From Streptococcus sp. DTU_2020_1001019_1_SI_AUS_MUR_006 (GTDB taxonomy: Bacteria; Bacillota; Bacilli; Lactobacillales; Streptococcaceae), in the NCBI RefSeq assembly GCF_032340315.1, contig NZ_CP135436.1:1819501-1883500 (forward strand): a stretch of DNA of 64,000 bases, in the 5' to 3' direction. Of this stretch, positions 9,737-18,646 are shown in pieces. The notes under the pieces are model-generated. The model had not been told where the DNA came from, ran no database searches, and saw nothing but the letters and a program-made list of their open reading frames with translations. The first letter of the stretch is position 1. Every line of letters starts with the position of its first letter. The translations under genes and the position numbers were made by a program.

Positions 9737-9765
9737 TTGTAACTCCCATTCTTTTGGAGTAGAAT
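9737..9765 (+). promoter_or_regulatory. Promoter of the tandem small membrane protein genes
   Basis: TTGTAA (9737-9742), 17-bp spacer, TAGAAT (9760-9765). The downstream ribosome site is AGGGAGG just before 9795. Confidence 0.55.
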
Positions 9766-9794
9766 GAAGCTAGATAAAAGAGGGAGGTCATCTT

Positions 9795-10208
9795 ATGAAA
9801 AATCTCTTTAGAATCCATTTTACAGCCATCGTAGTCAGCGATTTGCTACTGTTGGTAACTTTCAGACCTCGATACGAACTTTCTTTGGAGAGAGGCCTGA
9901 TTTTTTGCTTCATTTTCATCCTTGCTCAAGGACTACTGCTATTTCGCTTGGTCAATCGACTCAAAAAACATTTCTCTGAGATTTATCCTCAGATGAACAA
10001 AAAAATTCGCCTTTACTACTTAAAGATTCTCTCCACTGACCTACTATTATTTGTCTTTTTAGCCATCACTGGCCCTCAACATTTTTACTCTCTTACTCCA
10101 GTCTTTACTTCCTGTCATTCTACTTTTTATTATATAACGGCTAGCCACCTAAGAGAAAACTATCCAGACTTTTATGACAAACATATCTCTTTGTGGGAGT
10201 GTCTCTAA
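9795..10208 (+). CDS. Small four-helix membrane protein, first of a tandem paralogous pair
   Basis: A 137-residue protein with about four hydrophobic segments (residues 6-24, 35-52, 78-95 and 100-117). It has a positively charged loop after segment 2 (NRLKKHFSEIYPQMNKKIR) and an end reading YDKHISLWECL. It is the same length as the next gene and shares HFS-IY-Q, the following KIL-x-x-D-x-L segment and the C-terminal IS-W--L pattern. No functional motif was recognised. Strong SD (GGGAGG). Confidence 0.75.
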   Translation: MKNLFRIHFTAIVVSDLLLLVTFRPRYELSLERGLIFCFIFILAQGLLLFRLVNRLKKHFSEIYPQMNKKIRLYYLKILSTDLLLFVFLAITGPQHFYSLTPVFTSCHSTFYYITASHLRENYPDFYDKHISLWECL

Positions 10209-10226
10209 GGAAAAAAAGGTTTTATC

Positions 10227-10640
10227 ATGAAAAAAATCATCTACATCAAAACCATTCAACTCCTTATCATCGATGGAATCATGCTGGCATTTTTGACATT
10301 TAAAGAGGGACTGACGTGGGATTGGATTTTGATTTACAGTGGTTGGCTCATTTTCTTTCATCCTGTGCTATTGACCTATCTGTCTAACCAGCTTTGTGAC
10401 CACTTCAGTCAACTCTATTCCCAGATTAGACCTAGATTCTGGCGTTTTGCCTTACAAATCCTCCTATGGGATAGCCTGATAATTCTCTCCTTGCTGTTTT
10501 TAAGGGGTGTCCCACTCTTCCTTCAGGGAACTCTCCTCATCCTAGGACATTTCATCCCTTCCTATCGCACCTGCCAAATCCTGAAACAAGACTTCCCCAA
10601 AGCTTATCAAGAACCGATTTCATTTTGGAATATTTTGTGA
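10227..10640 (+). CDS. Small four-helix membrane protein, second of a tandem paralogous pair
   Basis: A 137-residue paralogue of the preceding gene, 18 bp downstream and probably co-transcribed. Shared features are four hydrophobic segments, the basic cytoplasmic-type loop (DHFSQLYSQIRPRFWR) and the end YQEPISFWNIL. The pair likely arose by local duplication and has diverged strongly. The function is unknown. Confidence 0.75.
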   Translation: MKKIIYIKTIQLLIIDGIMLAFLTFKEGLTWDWILIYSGWLIFFHPVLLTYLSNQLCDHFSQLYSQIRPRFWRFALQILLWDSLIILSLLFLRGVPLFLQGTLLILGHFIPSYRTCQILKQDFPKAYQEPISFWNIL

Positions 10641-10650
10641 TAGATGAGAA

Positions 10651-10680
10651 AAACCAAGCCGGTCGGGCTTGGTCTTTCTT
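10651..10680. terminator. Bidirectional terminator between the membrane protein pair and dtd
   Basis: ACCAAGCC (10653-10660) / GGCTTGGT (10666-10673) stem with flanking A-run and T-rich tail. It ends both converging transcripts. Confidence 0.82.
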
Positions 10681-11122
10681 ATCTATTTTTCGTATCAAGG
10701 ATAATGGTAACCGGTCCGTCATTGACCAGCTCAACCTGCATATCCGCTCCAAAGATGCCTGTCTGAACGGGCACTTCTTGAGCTAATTTTTTGTTGAAAG
10801 CATCATAGAAGTCTGATGCCATATCAGGCTTGGCTGCGCCTGTGAAGGCTGGACGATTTCCCTTTTTGGTATCTGCAAACAAAGTAAACTGAGAGATGGA
10901 GAGGATTTGGCCTTGGATATCCTTAACCGATAAGTTCATCTTGCCTTCAGCATCTGAGAAAATTCGCATATTGACAAGCTTTCTGACTGCATACTCCAAA
11001 TCTTCTTTTTGATCCTCAGGTCCAACACCTACTAAGAGTAAGAGCCCCTGCTGGATTTTCCCATATACTTGACCCTCAATAGAAACTTGTGCTTTCTTGA
11101 CACGCTGAACGATAATTTTCAT
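10679..11122 (-). CDS. dtd: D-aminoacyl-tRNA deacylase Dtd
   Basis: A 147-residue enzyme that hydrolyses D-amino acids mischarged on tRNA. The start at 11122 (MKIIVQRV) has AAAGGA at good spacing; an upstream in-frame ATG (11146) is less credible. Family motifs are SQFTLFAD near residue 80 and GPVTIILDT near the C-terminus (the Gly-cisPro active-site region). The gene is 30 bp downstream of rel on the same strand, the rel-dtd order seen in many Firmicutes. Confidence 0.95.
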   Translation of the reverse strand: MKIIVQRVKKAQVSIEGQVYGKIQQGLLLLVGVGPEDQKEDLEYAVRKLVNMRIFSDAEGKMNLSVKDIQGQILSISQFTLFADTKKGNRPAFTGAAKPDMASDFYDAFNKKLAQEVPVQTGIFGADMQVELVNDGPVTIILDTKNR

Positions 11123-11152
11123 AGCAATCCTTTCTGATGATATCAAGCCAAC

Positions 11153-13369
11153 TTAACCATTGGTACGTTTAACCGAGTAGACTTCTGGTACACTCTTAAT
11201 CTTATCAACCACGGTGGTCAGCATTGAAAGGTTTGAAATTCCAAAGGAAACATGGATATTAGCAAATTTCATATCCTTGGTTGGTTGGGCATTAACGGTT
11301 GAAATATTCTTAGTTGTATTTGATAAGACTTGCAAGATATCATTCAATAGACCAGAACGGTTGAGCCCGTAGATATCGATGTGAGCCATATACTCCTTGC
11401 TTGAGAATTGGTCTTCCCATTCAACATCGAGTAGACGTTGCTCATAGTTTTCCTGTGAACGAAGATTCATACAGTCTACACGGTGGATGGCAACTCCGCG
11501 TCCTTTGGTAATATAGCCGACGATATCATCACCTGGAACAGGGTTACAACATTTAGCAATCCGGATCAGGAGCCCAGAAGCACCTTGGATGACTACTCCA
11601 CCCTCATGCTTAACCTTAAGCGTGTCCTTGTTCTCCACCTTGACTTCGCCACCCTTGACCAGTTCTTCTGCTTCTGCCTTAGCTTTGGCCCGCTCTTCTT
11701 CACGACGTTCCTTCTCAGTCAAACGGTTAAAGACAGTGATGGCTCCGATTTCTCCAAAACCAATCGCCGCAAATAGCGCTTCTTCTGTCTTGTAGCTGGT
11801 TTTTTGAAGGACTTCATCCATGTGGCGTTTGTCCATAAATTTATTGGCCACATAGCCGTTTTCTTGGAGCTGACTAATCAGCAATTCACGACCTTTATTG
11901 ATGGACAATTCTTTATCTTGGTTTTTAAAGAACTGACGAATTTTGTTACGAGCCTTGCTGGTCTTGACCATATTGAGCCAGTCACGGCTTGGTCCAAATG
12001 AATTTGGATTAGTGATGATTTCAACCTGGTCACCCGTTTTTAACTTGGTCGTCAATGGAACCATACGGCCATTAACCTTGGCACCAGTCGCTTTTTCCCC
12101 AATCTTTGTATGAATTTCATAAGCAAAGTCAATCGGACCTGAATCTTTTGGAAGTGAACGAACCGCCCCATCTGGAGTAAAGACATAAATCTCCTCAGCC
12201 AGATAGTTTTCCTTGACAGTATCCACAAATTCCTTGGCATCATCTGCTTGATCTTGGAGCTCCATCATCTCCTTGATCCAGTTCATTCCAATAGCAGATT
12301 CCTTACTATTAACCTGACCCTTGATTCCTTTTTTGTAAGCCCAGTGAGCCGCAACCCCGTACTCAGCAACCTCGTGCATCTCCTTAGTACGAATCTGGAA
12401 CTCAATCGGCCCTTTTGGTCCATAAACAGTCGTATGGATAGACTGGTAACCATTGGCCTTACGATTGGCAATATAGTCTTTAAAACGTCCCGGCATTGGT
12501 TTCCAAAGCTCATGAACGTAGCCCAACATCGCATAGACATCACTCTGAGTGTCTAGAATACAACGAATGGCAATCAAGTCATAGATCTCTTCAAAGCGTT
12601 TTTTCTTGTCCTGCATCTTGCGATAGATAGAGTAGATATGCTTTGGACGACCGTAGATTTTTCCTGTAAGATGGCGCTCAGATGAGTATTCCTCGAGTTT
12701 CGTCACAACTTCATCGACCAAGGCTTCACGCTCTTGACGTTTTTCCTTCATCATGTGACTAATCTTGTAAAATTCAGTTGGATTGAGATAGCGGAAAGAG
12801 AGATCTTCCAGTTCCCATTTCACACTTGAAATCCCCAAACGATGAGCAAGCGGTGCATAGATTTCCATTGTTTCTCTGGAAATACGCTCCTGCTTGTCCT
12901 TACGAAGGTGCTTAAGAGTTCGCATATTGTGCAGACGGTCAGAAAGTTTGACCAAGATAACACGGATATCCTCTGACATAGCCATGAGCATCTTGCGATG
13001 ATTTTCAGCCAGCTGCTCCTCGATAGACTTATACTCAACCTTACCAAGCTTTGTAACACCGTCAACAATCACTCGAACATCATGGCCAAACTCACGCTCT
13101 AAGTCATCCAAGGTAGCTTCTGTGTCTTCTACCACGTCATGCAAAAAACCACAGGCAACAGTGACAGCATCTAGCTTGAGTTTAGCCAAAATACCTGCTA
13201 CCTGAATAGGGTGGATAATGTAAGGCTCGCCTGATTTACGATACTGGCCACTATGGCATTCTACAGCGTAAACCAAGGCCTTGTGTACAAAAGCCACATC
13301 TTCTTTCGATAAATATTTTTGCGTTAAAGCGACGACTTCATCGCCTGAATAAATTACTTCTTTCGGCAT
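11153..13369 (-). CDS. rel: Bifunctional (p)ppGpp synthetase/hydrolase Rel
   Basis: A 738-residue long RSH enzyme controlling the stringent response. The N-terminal HD hydrolase domain has His53 and the HD pair at 77-78 in FLHDVVEDT. The synthetase domain contains MPGRFKDYI; the RFKD form is typical of bifunctional Rel rather than RelA. A TGS domain (IYVFTPDGAVRSLPKDS), the conserved-cysteine helical region (AKCCNPVPGDDIVGY) and a C-terminal ACT domain follow. A probable promoter with an extended -10 lies upstream. It is followed by dtd. Confidence 0.97.
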   Translation of the reverse strand: MPKEVIYSGDEVVALTQKYLSKEDVAFVHKALVYAVECHSGQYRKSGEPYIIHPIQVAGILAKLKLDAVTVACGFLHDVVEDTEATLDDLEREFGHDVRVIVDGVTKLGKVEYKSIEEQLAENHRKMLMAMSEDIRVILVKLSDRLHNMRTLKHLRKDKQERISRETMEIYAPLAHRLGISSVKWELEDLSFRYLNPTEFYKISHMMKEKRQEREALVDEVVTKLEEYSSERHLTGKIYGRPKHIYSIYRKMQDKKKRFEEIYDLIAIRCILDTQSDVYAMLGYVHELWKPMPGRFKDYIANRKANGYQSIHTTVYGPKGPIEFQIRTKEMHEVAEYGVAAHWAYKKGIKGQVNSKESAIGMNWIKEMMELQDQADDAKEFVDTVKENYLAEEIYVFTPDGAVRSLPKDSGPIDFAYEIHTKIGEKATGAKVNGRMVPLTTKLKTGDQVEIITNPNSFGPSRDWLNMVKTSKARNKIRQFFKNQDKELSINKGRELLISQLQENGYVANKFMDKRHMDEVLQKTSYKTEEALFAAIGFGEIGAITVFNRLTEKERREEERAKAKAEAEELVKGGEVKVENKDTLKVKHEGGVVIQGASGLLIRIAKCCNPVPGDDIVGYITKGRGVAIHRVDCMNLRSQENYEQRLLDVEWEDQFSSKEYMAHIDIYGLNRSGLLNDILQVLSNTTKNISTVNAQPTKDMKFANIHVSFGISNLSMLTTVVDKIKSVPEVYSVKRTNG

Positions 13370-13393
13370 GCATACTCTCCAATTCTTCCTACC

Positions 13394-13402
13394 ATTTTAA
13401 CA
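13394..13402 (-). promoter_or_regulatory. Extended -10 element upstream of rel
   Basis: On the minus strand TGTTAAAAT (TGn plus TAAAAT) lies 25 bp before the rel start, with no good -35. The rest of the 13370-13603 gap is AT-rich, and no further gene was seen there. Confidence 0.45.
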
Positions 13403-13603
13403 CTTTTTTGAGGATATGAAAACTAGTAAAGCCCATTCTAGATTAGAATCACTTACTGATTATTCTAAAAAGAAAAAAGTACAATTTTCAGATAAATGTT
13501 CACATTTTCCTGCATTTTTGTTATGTATGACAAATAAAACTTCCATTTTCAAATTTTCCCTGCTTCTTTGTTTAAAATCTATAAAATAATATTCGTAACT
13601 AAC

Positions 13604-13632
13604 TTGATACCTAGCCTGTGATTTTGTATAAT
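13604..13632 (+). promoter_or_regulatory. Promoter of the cell-wall nucleotidase gene
   Basis: TTGATA (13604-13609), a 17-bp spacer and a perfect TATAAT (13627-13632), with AGGAGA at 13651-13656 before the ATG at 13662. Confidence 0.8.
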
Positions 13633-13661
13633 CAAGTGAAACTATTTTTTAGGAGAATGTT

Positions 13662-16043
13662 ATGACATCATTTCGCAAACCAGCCGCCCTTTTAGGGCTT
13701 ACTGCCGCTGTCTTTGCAGTATCTACTGCACAGGCTGATGAGACCAGCACAAATTTAGATGCTAGTATCAAACCTAGTTCAGCAACAAGTCCAGCTGAAA
13801 AACCAGTCACTAGTAAAGCAAGTGACACACTAGCTGATTCTGAAAAAGAAGGGACTATTGAAAAAGGGACTACAGAAGTTGCCCTAGCACCAACTGCTGA
13901 AGCTAAAGCTTCAAACGAAGGAAGTCTCGCAGAAGATGAAGCCAACCAACCTGTCGAAGGGCAAGAAGTTGATGTCCGTATCCTTGCAACTACCGACCTG
14001 CATACAAATCTAGTCAACTATGACTACTATCAAGACAAACCTGTTGAAAATGTCGGTCTTGCAAAAACAGCAATCCTCATCGAAGAAGCTAAAAAGGAAA
14101 ATAGCAATACTATCCTCGTTGACAATGGGGATACCATCCAAGGAACACCTCTTGGAACCTACAAGGCTATCGTCAATCCAGTTAAAGAAGGCGAACAACA
14201 CCCTATGTATACAGCACTTCAAAAGCTTGGTTTTGAAGTGGGGACACTCGGAAATCACGAGTTTAACTATGGATTAGACTATCTTAAACGTGTCATCGAA
14301 ACCGCTGGTATGCCTATTGTCAATGCCAATGTTGTCGATCCTAAAACAGGTGCTTACATCTACGATCCTTACAAAATTATCACCAAAACTTTTGTAGATA
14401 AAACTGGTCACAAAACGACTGTCAAAATTGGGGTTACAGGAATTGTCCCTCCTCAAATTCTTAGCTGGGATAAAGCTAACCTTGAAGGTAAGGTTTTGGT
14501 TAATGATTCAGTAGAAGCTATCAAAAATATTATTCCTGAAATGCGTAAAGCAGGTGCAGATATCACTCTCGTTCTATCTCACTCAGGTATTGGAGATGAC
14601 AAGTACGAAAAAGGTGAGGAAAACGAGGGCTACCAAATTGCTAGCCTACCTGGTGTTGATGCCGTAGTCACAGGTCACTCACATGCCGAGTTTCCTAGTG
14701 GAAACGGAACAGGTTTTTATGAAAAATATCCTGGTGTTGATGGTATCAACGGTAAAATCAATGGCACTCCTGTCACCATGGCTGGAAAATACGGTGATCA
14801 TCTAGGTATTATTGACCTCAATCTTGTATATAAAAATGGAAAATGGTCAGTTGTCAACAGCAAAGGATCTATCCGTAAAATTTATACAAAATCCAAGGAA
14901 GCCGACGAACGCATCAAAGAAATTGCTAAAGAATCTCATGAAGGAACTGTCAAATATGTCCGCCAGCAAGTCGGAACAACAAGTGCCCCGATTACTAGCT
15001 ACTTTGCCCTTGTAAAAGATGATCCATCAGTTCAAATCGTCAACAACGCTCAAATTTGGTATGCTAAGAGAGAACTAGCAGGAACTCCTGAAGGTAGCCT
15101 CCCAATCCTTTCTGCTGCTGCTCCATTTAAAGCTGGTACCCGTGGTGATGCAACTGCCTACACAGACATCCCAGCAGGTCCAATTGCGATCAAAAACGTA
15201 GCAGATCTCTACCTCTACGACAATGTTACAGCTATTCTCAAAATTACTGGAGCCCAATTAAAAGAATGGTTGGAAATGTCTGCAGGCCAGTTCAACACTA
15301 TTGATCCGAGTAAAAAAGAAGCTCAGCAGCTCATCAACTCTAGCTATCGTACCTATAACTTTGACGTCATCGATGGTGTAACTTACGAGTATGATGTAAC
15401 ACAACCGAACAAATATGACCGAGAAGGCAAGTTACTTCATCCAGATGCTAATCGTGTTCGCAATCTTAAATACCAAGGCAAAGATGTTCGTCCAGAGCAA
15501 GAATTTATCGTTGTAACCAACAACTATCGCGCAAATGGTCAATTCCCTGGTGTTCGTGATGCTAGCCTCAACCGTCTACTTGGACTTGAAAATCGTCAAG
15601 CAATTATTAACTATATCCTTGAAGAAAAAAATATCAACCCAAGTGCAGATAAAAATTGGCGCTTCACTGATAGCATTAAAGGATTAGATATCCGTTTCTT
15701 GACAGCTGATAAGGCTAAAAATTTGCTAGGCACAGATGGCGATGTTCAATATCTCGCAAGTTCAGAGCAAGAAGGTTTTGGTGAATACCGACTTCTCTAT
15801 GTAGAGCCAAAAGTAGATCCTACAACACCAGACCAACAAGATTCTGGCAATCAGAGCCTTAATGGACGAAATGAGACTATTACTCTTTCAAATGGTGGTC
15901 AAACTATCACACTACCAACAACTACTAAAGCAGCTACTACTAGTTTGCCAAATACCGGAGAAGAAACATCCATCCTTACACTACTAGGAATCGTCCTAGC
16001 AGGATTCGGACTTTCTCTTAAAAGCAAGAAAAAACAAGGCTAA
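13662..16043 (+). CDS. LPXTG-anchored 5'-nucleotidase / 2',3'-cyclic-nucleotide phosphodiesterase (CpdB-like)
   Basis: A 793-residue surface enzyme. A signal peptide (cleavage near AQAD, residue 26) is followed by an acidic Ser/Thr/Ala linker. The metallophosphatase domain has ATTDLHTN (about 108), VDNGDTIQGTPLG (about 152), GNHEFNYG (about 196) and VTGHSHAEFP (about 336), giving the two-metal site. A C-terminal 5'-nucleotidase domain follows, then the sorting signal LPNTG, a hydrophobic stretch and KSKKKQG for sortase A. Homologues (CdnP of group B Streptococcus, SntA of S. suis) cleave extracellular cyclic dinucleotides or 2',3'-cNMP to nucleosides and blunt host sensing or feed nucleotide salvage. 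Substrate preference here is unknown. Confidence 0.92.
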   Translation: MTSFRKPAALLGLTAAVFAVSTAQADETSTNLDASIKPSSATSPAEKPVTSKASDTLADSEKEGTIEKGTTEVALAPTAEAKASNEGSLAEDEANQPVEGQEVDVRILATTDLHTNLVNYDYYQDKPVENVGLAKTAILIEEAKKENSNTILVDNGDTIQGTPLGTYKAIVNPVKEGEQHPMYTALQKLGFEVGTLGNHEFNYGLDYLKRVIETAGMPIVNANVVDPKTGAYIYDPYKIITKTFVDKTGHKTTVKIGVTGIVPPQILSWDKANLEGKVLVNDSVEAIKNIIPEMRKAGADITLVLSHSGIGDDKYEKGEENEGYQIASLPGVDAVVTGHSHAEFPSGNGTGFYEKYPGVDGINGKINGTPVTMAGKYGDHLGIIDLNLVYKNGKWSVVNSKGSIRKIYTKSKEADERIKEIAKESHEGTVKYVRQQVGTTSAPITSYFALVKDDPSVQIVNNAQIWYAKRELAGTPEGSLPILSAAAPFKAGTRGDATAYTDIPAGPIAIKNVADLYLYDNVTAILKITGAQLKEWLEMSAGQFNTIDPSKKEAQQLINSSYRTYNFDVIDGVTYEYDVTQPNKYDREGKLLHPDANRVRNLKYQGKDVRPEQEFIVVTNNYRANGQFPGVRDASLNRLLGLENRQAIINYILEEKNINPSADKNWRFTDSIKGLDIRFLTADKAKNLLGTDGDVQYLASSEQEGFGEYRLLYVEPKVDPTTPDQQDSGNQSLNGRNETITLSNGGQTITLPTTTKAATTSLPNTGEETSILTLLGIVLAGFGLSLKSKKKQG

Positions 16044-16050
16044 TTAAGTC

Positions 16051-16087
16051 AAAAGAAGTAAGATGATGTTCATCCTACTTCTTTTAT
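16051..16087 (+). terminator. Terminator of the nucleotidase gene
   Basis: AAAAGAAGTA-a-GATG / CATC-c-TACTTCTTTTA long stem with one mismatch, followed by TT. Confidence 0.7.
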
Positions 16088-16099
16088 TATGGTTACAAG

Positions 16100-16136
16100 A
16101 AAGGCACTGCAAATTCAACAGTGCCTATTTTTATTT
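16100..16136. terminator. Terminator of msmK (also usable from the plus strand)
   Basis: AGGCACTG (16102-16109) / CAGTGCCT (16119-16126), a perfect 8-bp stem with ATTTTTATTT on the plus side and TTTCTTGT on the minus side. Confidence 0.75.
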
Positions 16137-16143
16137 CTATATC

Positions 16144-17274
16144 TTAGTAAACTGTTCTTTCAGTTTCTACGTCGAAGAAGTGTGCTTTGTTCAAGTCAAA
16201 TCCAAGTTCAACTGTTGCACCTGCTTGCAAGTAGTCACGAGCGTCAACTTTTGCAACGAACTCATCTTTACCAACTTGGCAGTATAGGTGAGATTCTGAA
16301 CCGAGCAATTCTGATACAGAGATTGTTGCTTTCACAACTGATTCTGGGAATGTTTCAAGAAAAGCAGGTTCTGCATTTACGTCTTCTGGACGGATACCGA
16401 AGATCAATTCTTTTCCTTCGTAGCCTTTTTCACGAAGAACTTTCAAAGCACCTTCTGGAACTTTCAAAGTAAATCCGTCAGCAACAATGCGGTCACCGTT
16501 CAATTTAACGTTGATGAAGTTCATAGCTGGGCTTCCGATGAATCCTGCTACGAATTTGTTAACTGGGTTTTTGTAAACTTCTTGAGGAGTACCGATTTGT
16601 TCAACACGTCCGATAGTACCTGTACCAGCAGGGTTTTTAGTTGCTGACATGATAACGATACGATCTGCAAGTGTCATCGCTTCTGTTTGGTCGTGAGTTA
16701 CGTAGATAGTTGTAGCTCCGATACGACGGTGGATTTTAGCGATTTCAGCACGCATTGATACACGAAGTTTTGCATCCAAGTTTGACAAAGGTTCGTCCAT
16801 CAAGAATACTTTTGCATCACGGACGATCGCACGACCCATGGCAACACGTTGACGTTGACCACCTGAAAGGTCAGCTGGTTTACGATCCAAGAATTCTTTC
16901 AAACCAAGAATTTCTGCTGCTTCTTGTACACGTTTGTCAATGTCTTCTTTGCTATATTTACGCAATTTCAAACCAAAAGCCATGTTATCGTATACAGTCA
17001 TGTGTGGGTAAAGAGCGTAGTTTTGAAATACCATGGCAATGTCACGGTCTTTTGGAGCCACATCGTTGACAACCACGCCATCGATAGATGCAGTACCTTC
17101 TGTGATGTCTTCGAGACCTGCAATCATACGAAGAGTAGTTGATTTACCACATCCTGAAGGTCCTACGAAAACGATGAACTCTTTGTCTTTAATGTTCAAG
17201 TTGAAATCTTCAACTGAGTAGTGTTCGCTATTTGGATATTTTTTGTAAATATTTTTAAGATTTAATTCTACCAT
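16144..17274 (-). CDS. msmK: Multi-sugar ABC transporter ATP-binding protein MsmK
   Basis: A 376-residue CUT1-type ATPase with Walker [10 protein letters not shown] (about 37), signature [14 protein letters not shown] (about 134), Walker [14 protein letters not shown] and a C-terminal OB-type regulatory domain typical of MalK/UgpC. As in pneumococcus it is an orphan ATPase with no permease beside it. There it energises several sugar importers (raffinose, sialic acid, maltodextrin). A CcpA site overlaps its promoter, consistent with carbon control. Confidence 0.95.
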   Translation of the reverse strand: MVELNLKNIYKKYPNSEHYSVEDFNLNIKDKEFIVFVGPSGCGKSTTLRMIAGLEDITEGTASIDGVVVNDVAPKDRDIAMVFQNYALYPHMTVYDNMAFGLKLRKYSKEDIDKRVQEAAEILGLKEFLDRKPADLSGGQRQRVAMGRAIVRDAKVFLMDEPLSNLDAKLRVSMRAEIAKIHRRIGATTIYVTHDQTEAMTLADRIVIMSATKNPAGTGTIGRVEQIGTPQEVYKNPVNKFVAGFIGSPAMNFINVKLNGDRIVADGFTLKVPEGALKVLREKGYEGKELIFGIRPEDVNAEPAFLETFPESVVKATISVSELLGSESHLYCQVGKDEFVAKVDARDYLQAGATVELGFDLNKAHFFDVETERTVY

Positions 17275-17307
17275 TTCGGTGAACTCCTTTTGTCATTTGA
17301 TAGTTTT

Positions 17308-17329
17308 ATTATAGATGAAAACGCTTTAT
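17308..17329 (-). promoter_or_regulatory. msmK -10 box and candidate CcpA (cre) site
   Basis: TATAAT on the minus strand (17308-17313) is directly adjacent to TGAAAACGCTTTAT (17316-17329). This matches the cre pattern TGNAANCGNWNNCA except in the last two bases. Position between -10 and -35 would give repression by CcpA. Confidence 0.5.
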
Positions 17330-17349
17330 ATTTCTATGGCAAGGTGACC

Positions 17350-17390
17350 AAAAAAATTAAAAAGTTCTGTGCAACTTGCACAAAACTTTA
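17350..17390 (-). terminator. Terminator of the pnp-cysE-cysS-regulator block
   Basis: On the minus strand AAAGTTTTGTGCAA / TTGCACAGAACTTT form a 14-bp stem with one G-U pair, starting at the stop codon of the PucR-like gene and followed by TTTAATTTTTTT. Confidence 0.82.
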
Positions 17391-18257
17391 GATTATATCT
17401 GGTAAAATCAACTGATAACACAAGGTCAAATCAGTCAATTCTTTCAACTGCAGTCCTGTCAATTCTTCCCATTTATCAATCTTGTATTGGAGAGAATTGC
17501 GGTGCAGATAGAGCTGCTGTGCTGTTTTAGTCAGGACCGCACTGTTTTCCCACAGTGAAAGGATGATTTCCTGAATCTGATCCTGGTCCACAATCATCTG
17601 ATGCAGATATTCCTTGATAACTCGGAGATCCACAATTCTTTCACCCATACTCCAAAGATAGAGTTGAGAAAAAGTATGGAACCCTTGATGCCCTTGTCGC
17701 CACCAGTTTTTGAACAAATCACGTTCTGCTTTGATGAGATCTGACAGAGCCTGATATCCTGTCTGTGACCAGACCTGACCTAACATGATGGATAAACGTA
17801 CTCCAAAGTCATATTCTACGGCTTCCAAGGTATCCATTAAGATAGAGCGAACAGATGCGTATTTGTCCTGTTGGAGAACAAAAATGTAATCCTGCGCTCC
17901 CACCTGAAGCACTGTTTGACAATTTGGAAAGAGGGTTCCCATCATCTCTAACCAAGACGTTAAATTTTCCTGTTGGAAATAGGATAGGTGACAATAGACC
18001 AGCTGCAATTTTTTAAAGTTTTGCGGTGCCTGTCCTTTGCCTTCAATGAGATAACTATACCAGGGATTGAGGGAAATGGTTTGCTCCTGTTTGGTTAAGA
18101 GAGCCACCAGTTGTTTTTCACGCTCGCTAAGACTAGCTTCCTCAAGCAAAAGCCACTGATAATTTGACAGAGGTAGACTTAGATAACCCTCTTTATCAAC
18201 TGGCTGATCTAAGATTTTACCATCAGGAAACCAATCCAGTAGTTCTTTTGCAATCAT
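17388..18257 (-). CDS. PucR-like helix-turn-helix transcriptional regulator
   Basis: I set the start at 18257 (MIAKELLDW, 289 residues), since GGAGGG lies 6 bp before it and the ATG is 2 bp after the mrnC stop. The C-terminus (SAVLTKTAQQLYLHRNSLQYKIDKWEELTGL, about residues 240-272) is the PucR C-terminal HTH, which usually activates sugar-acid, purine or other catabolic genes. The N-terminal two thirds carry no recognisable sensor motif. It is probably co-transcribed with mrnC and upstream genes and lies next to msmK; a role in controlling msmK is suggested by position only. Confidence 0.75.
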   Translation of the reverse strand: MIAKELLDWFPDGKILDQPVDKEGYLSLPLSNYQWLLLEEASLSEREKQLVALLTKQEQTISLNPWYSYLIEGKGQAPQNFKKLQLVYCHLSYFQQENLTSWLEMMGTLFPNCQTVLQVGAQDYIFVLQQDKYASVRSILMDTLEAVEYDFGVRLSIMLGQVWSQTGYQALSDLIKAERDLFKNWWRQGHQGFHTFSQLYLWSMGERIVDLRVIKEYLHQMIVDQDQIQEIILSLWENSAVLTKTAQQLYLHRNSLQYKIDKWEELTGLQLKELTDLTLCYQLILPDII

Positions 18258-18259
18258 TT

Positions 18260-18646
18260 CTAGCCCTCCACTTTTTGGATGCACCAAGAAATCAAGGTTT
18301 CGAGGCGTTCCACATTTTCAGTCATATGAAGATAGCCCATGACCGCTTCAAAACCAGTAGACATACGATAGGTTACCACATCCGCATTCTTAGCCTTGGT
18401 ATGGCTGTTGGTGTTGCGACCCCGTTTATAGATTTCTTCTTCTTTTTCCGTTAGGACTTCTTCTTCCAGCATGAGGGAAATCAAGTGTGCCTGAGCCTTA
18501 GCTGATACATACTTGGTTGCCTCTTGGTGGAGTTTATTGGGTTTGGTCATGCCTTTAAGAATGAGATGGCGACGAATATACATAGAGTATACTGCATCTC
18601 CTTCAAAGGCTAGCGCAATCCCGTTAATGAGATTGACATCAATCAC
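18260..18646 (-). CDS. mrnC: Mini-ribonuclease III MrnC
   Basis: A 128-residue RNase III-like catalytic domain without a double-stranded RNA binding domain; it matures 23S rRNA. LAFEGDAVYSMYIRRHLI carries the signature acidic residues, and FEAVMGYLHM near residue 107 matches the second conserved acidic helix. It overlaps the cysS stop by 8 bp; cysS-mrnC coupling is standard in Firmicutes. Confidence 0.92.
   Translation of the reverse strand: MIDVNLINGIALAFEGDAVYSMYIRRHLILKGMTKPNKLHQEATKYVSAKAQAHLISLMLEEEVLTEKEEEIYKRGRNTNSHTKAKNADVVTYRMSTGFEAVMGYLHMTENVERLETLISWCIQKVEG

Noticed and set aside
13590..13597. TACGAATA on the minus strand, resembling a ComX (cin) box upstream of rel
   Set aside because: An 8-mer like this is expected by chance in a window of this size. 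It lies nearly 200 bp from rel, lacks the usual T-rich flank and has a better promoter downstream. A similar copy at 37052-37059 lies inside the repeat cluster.
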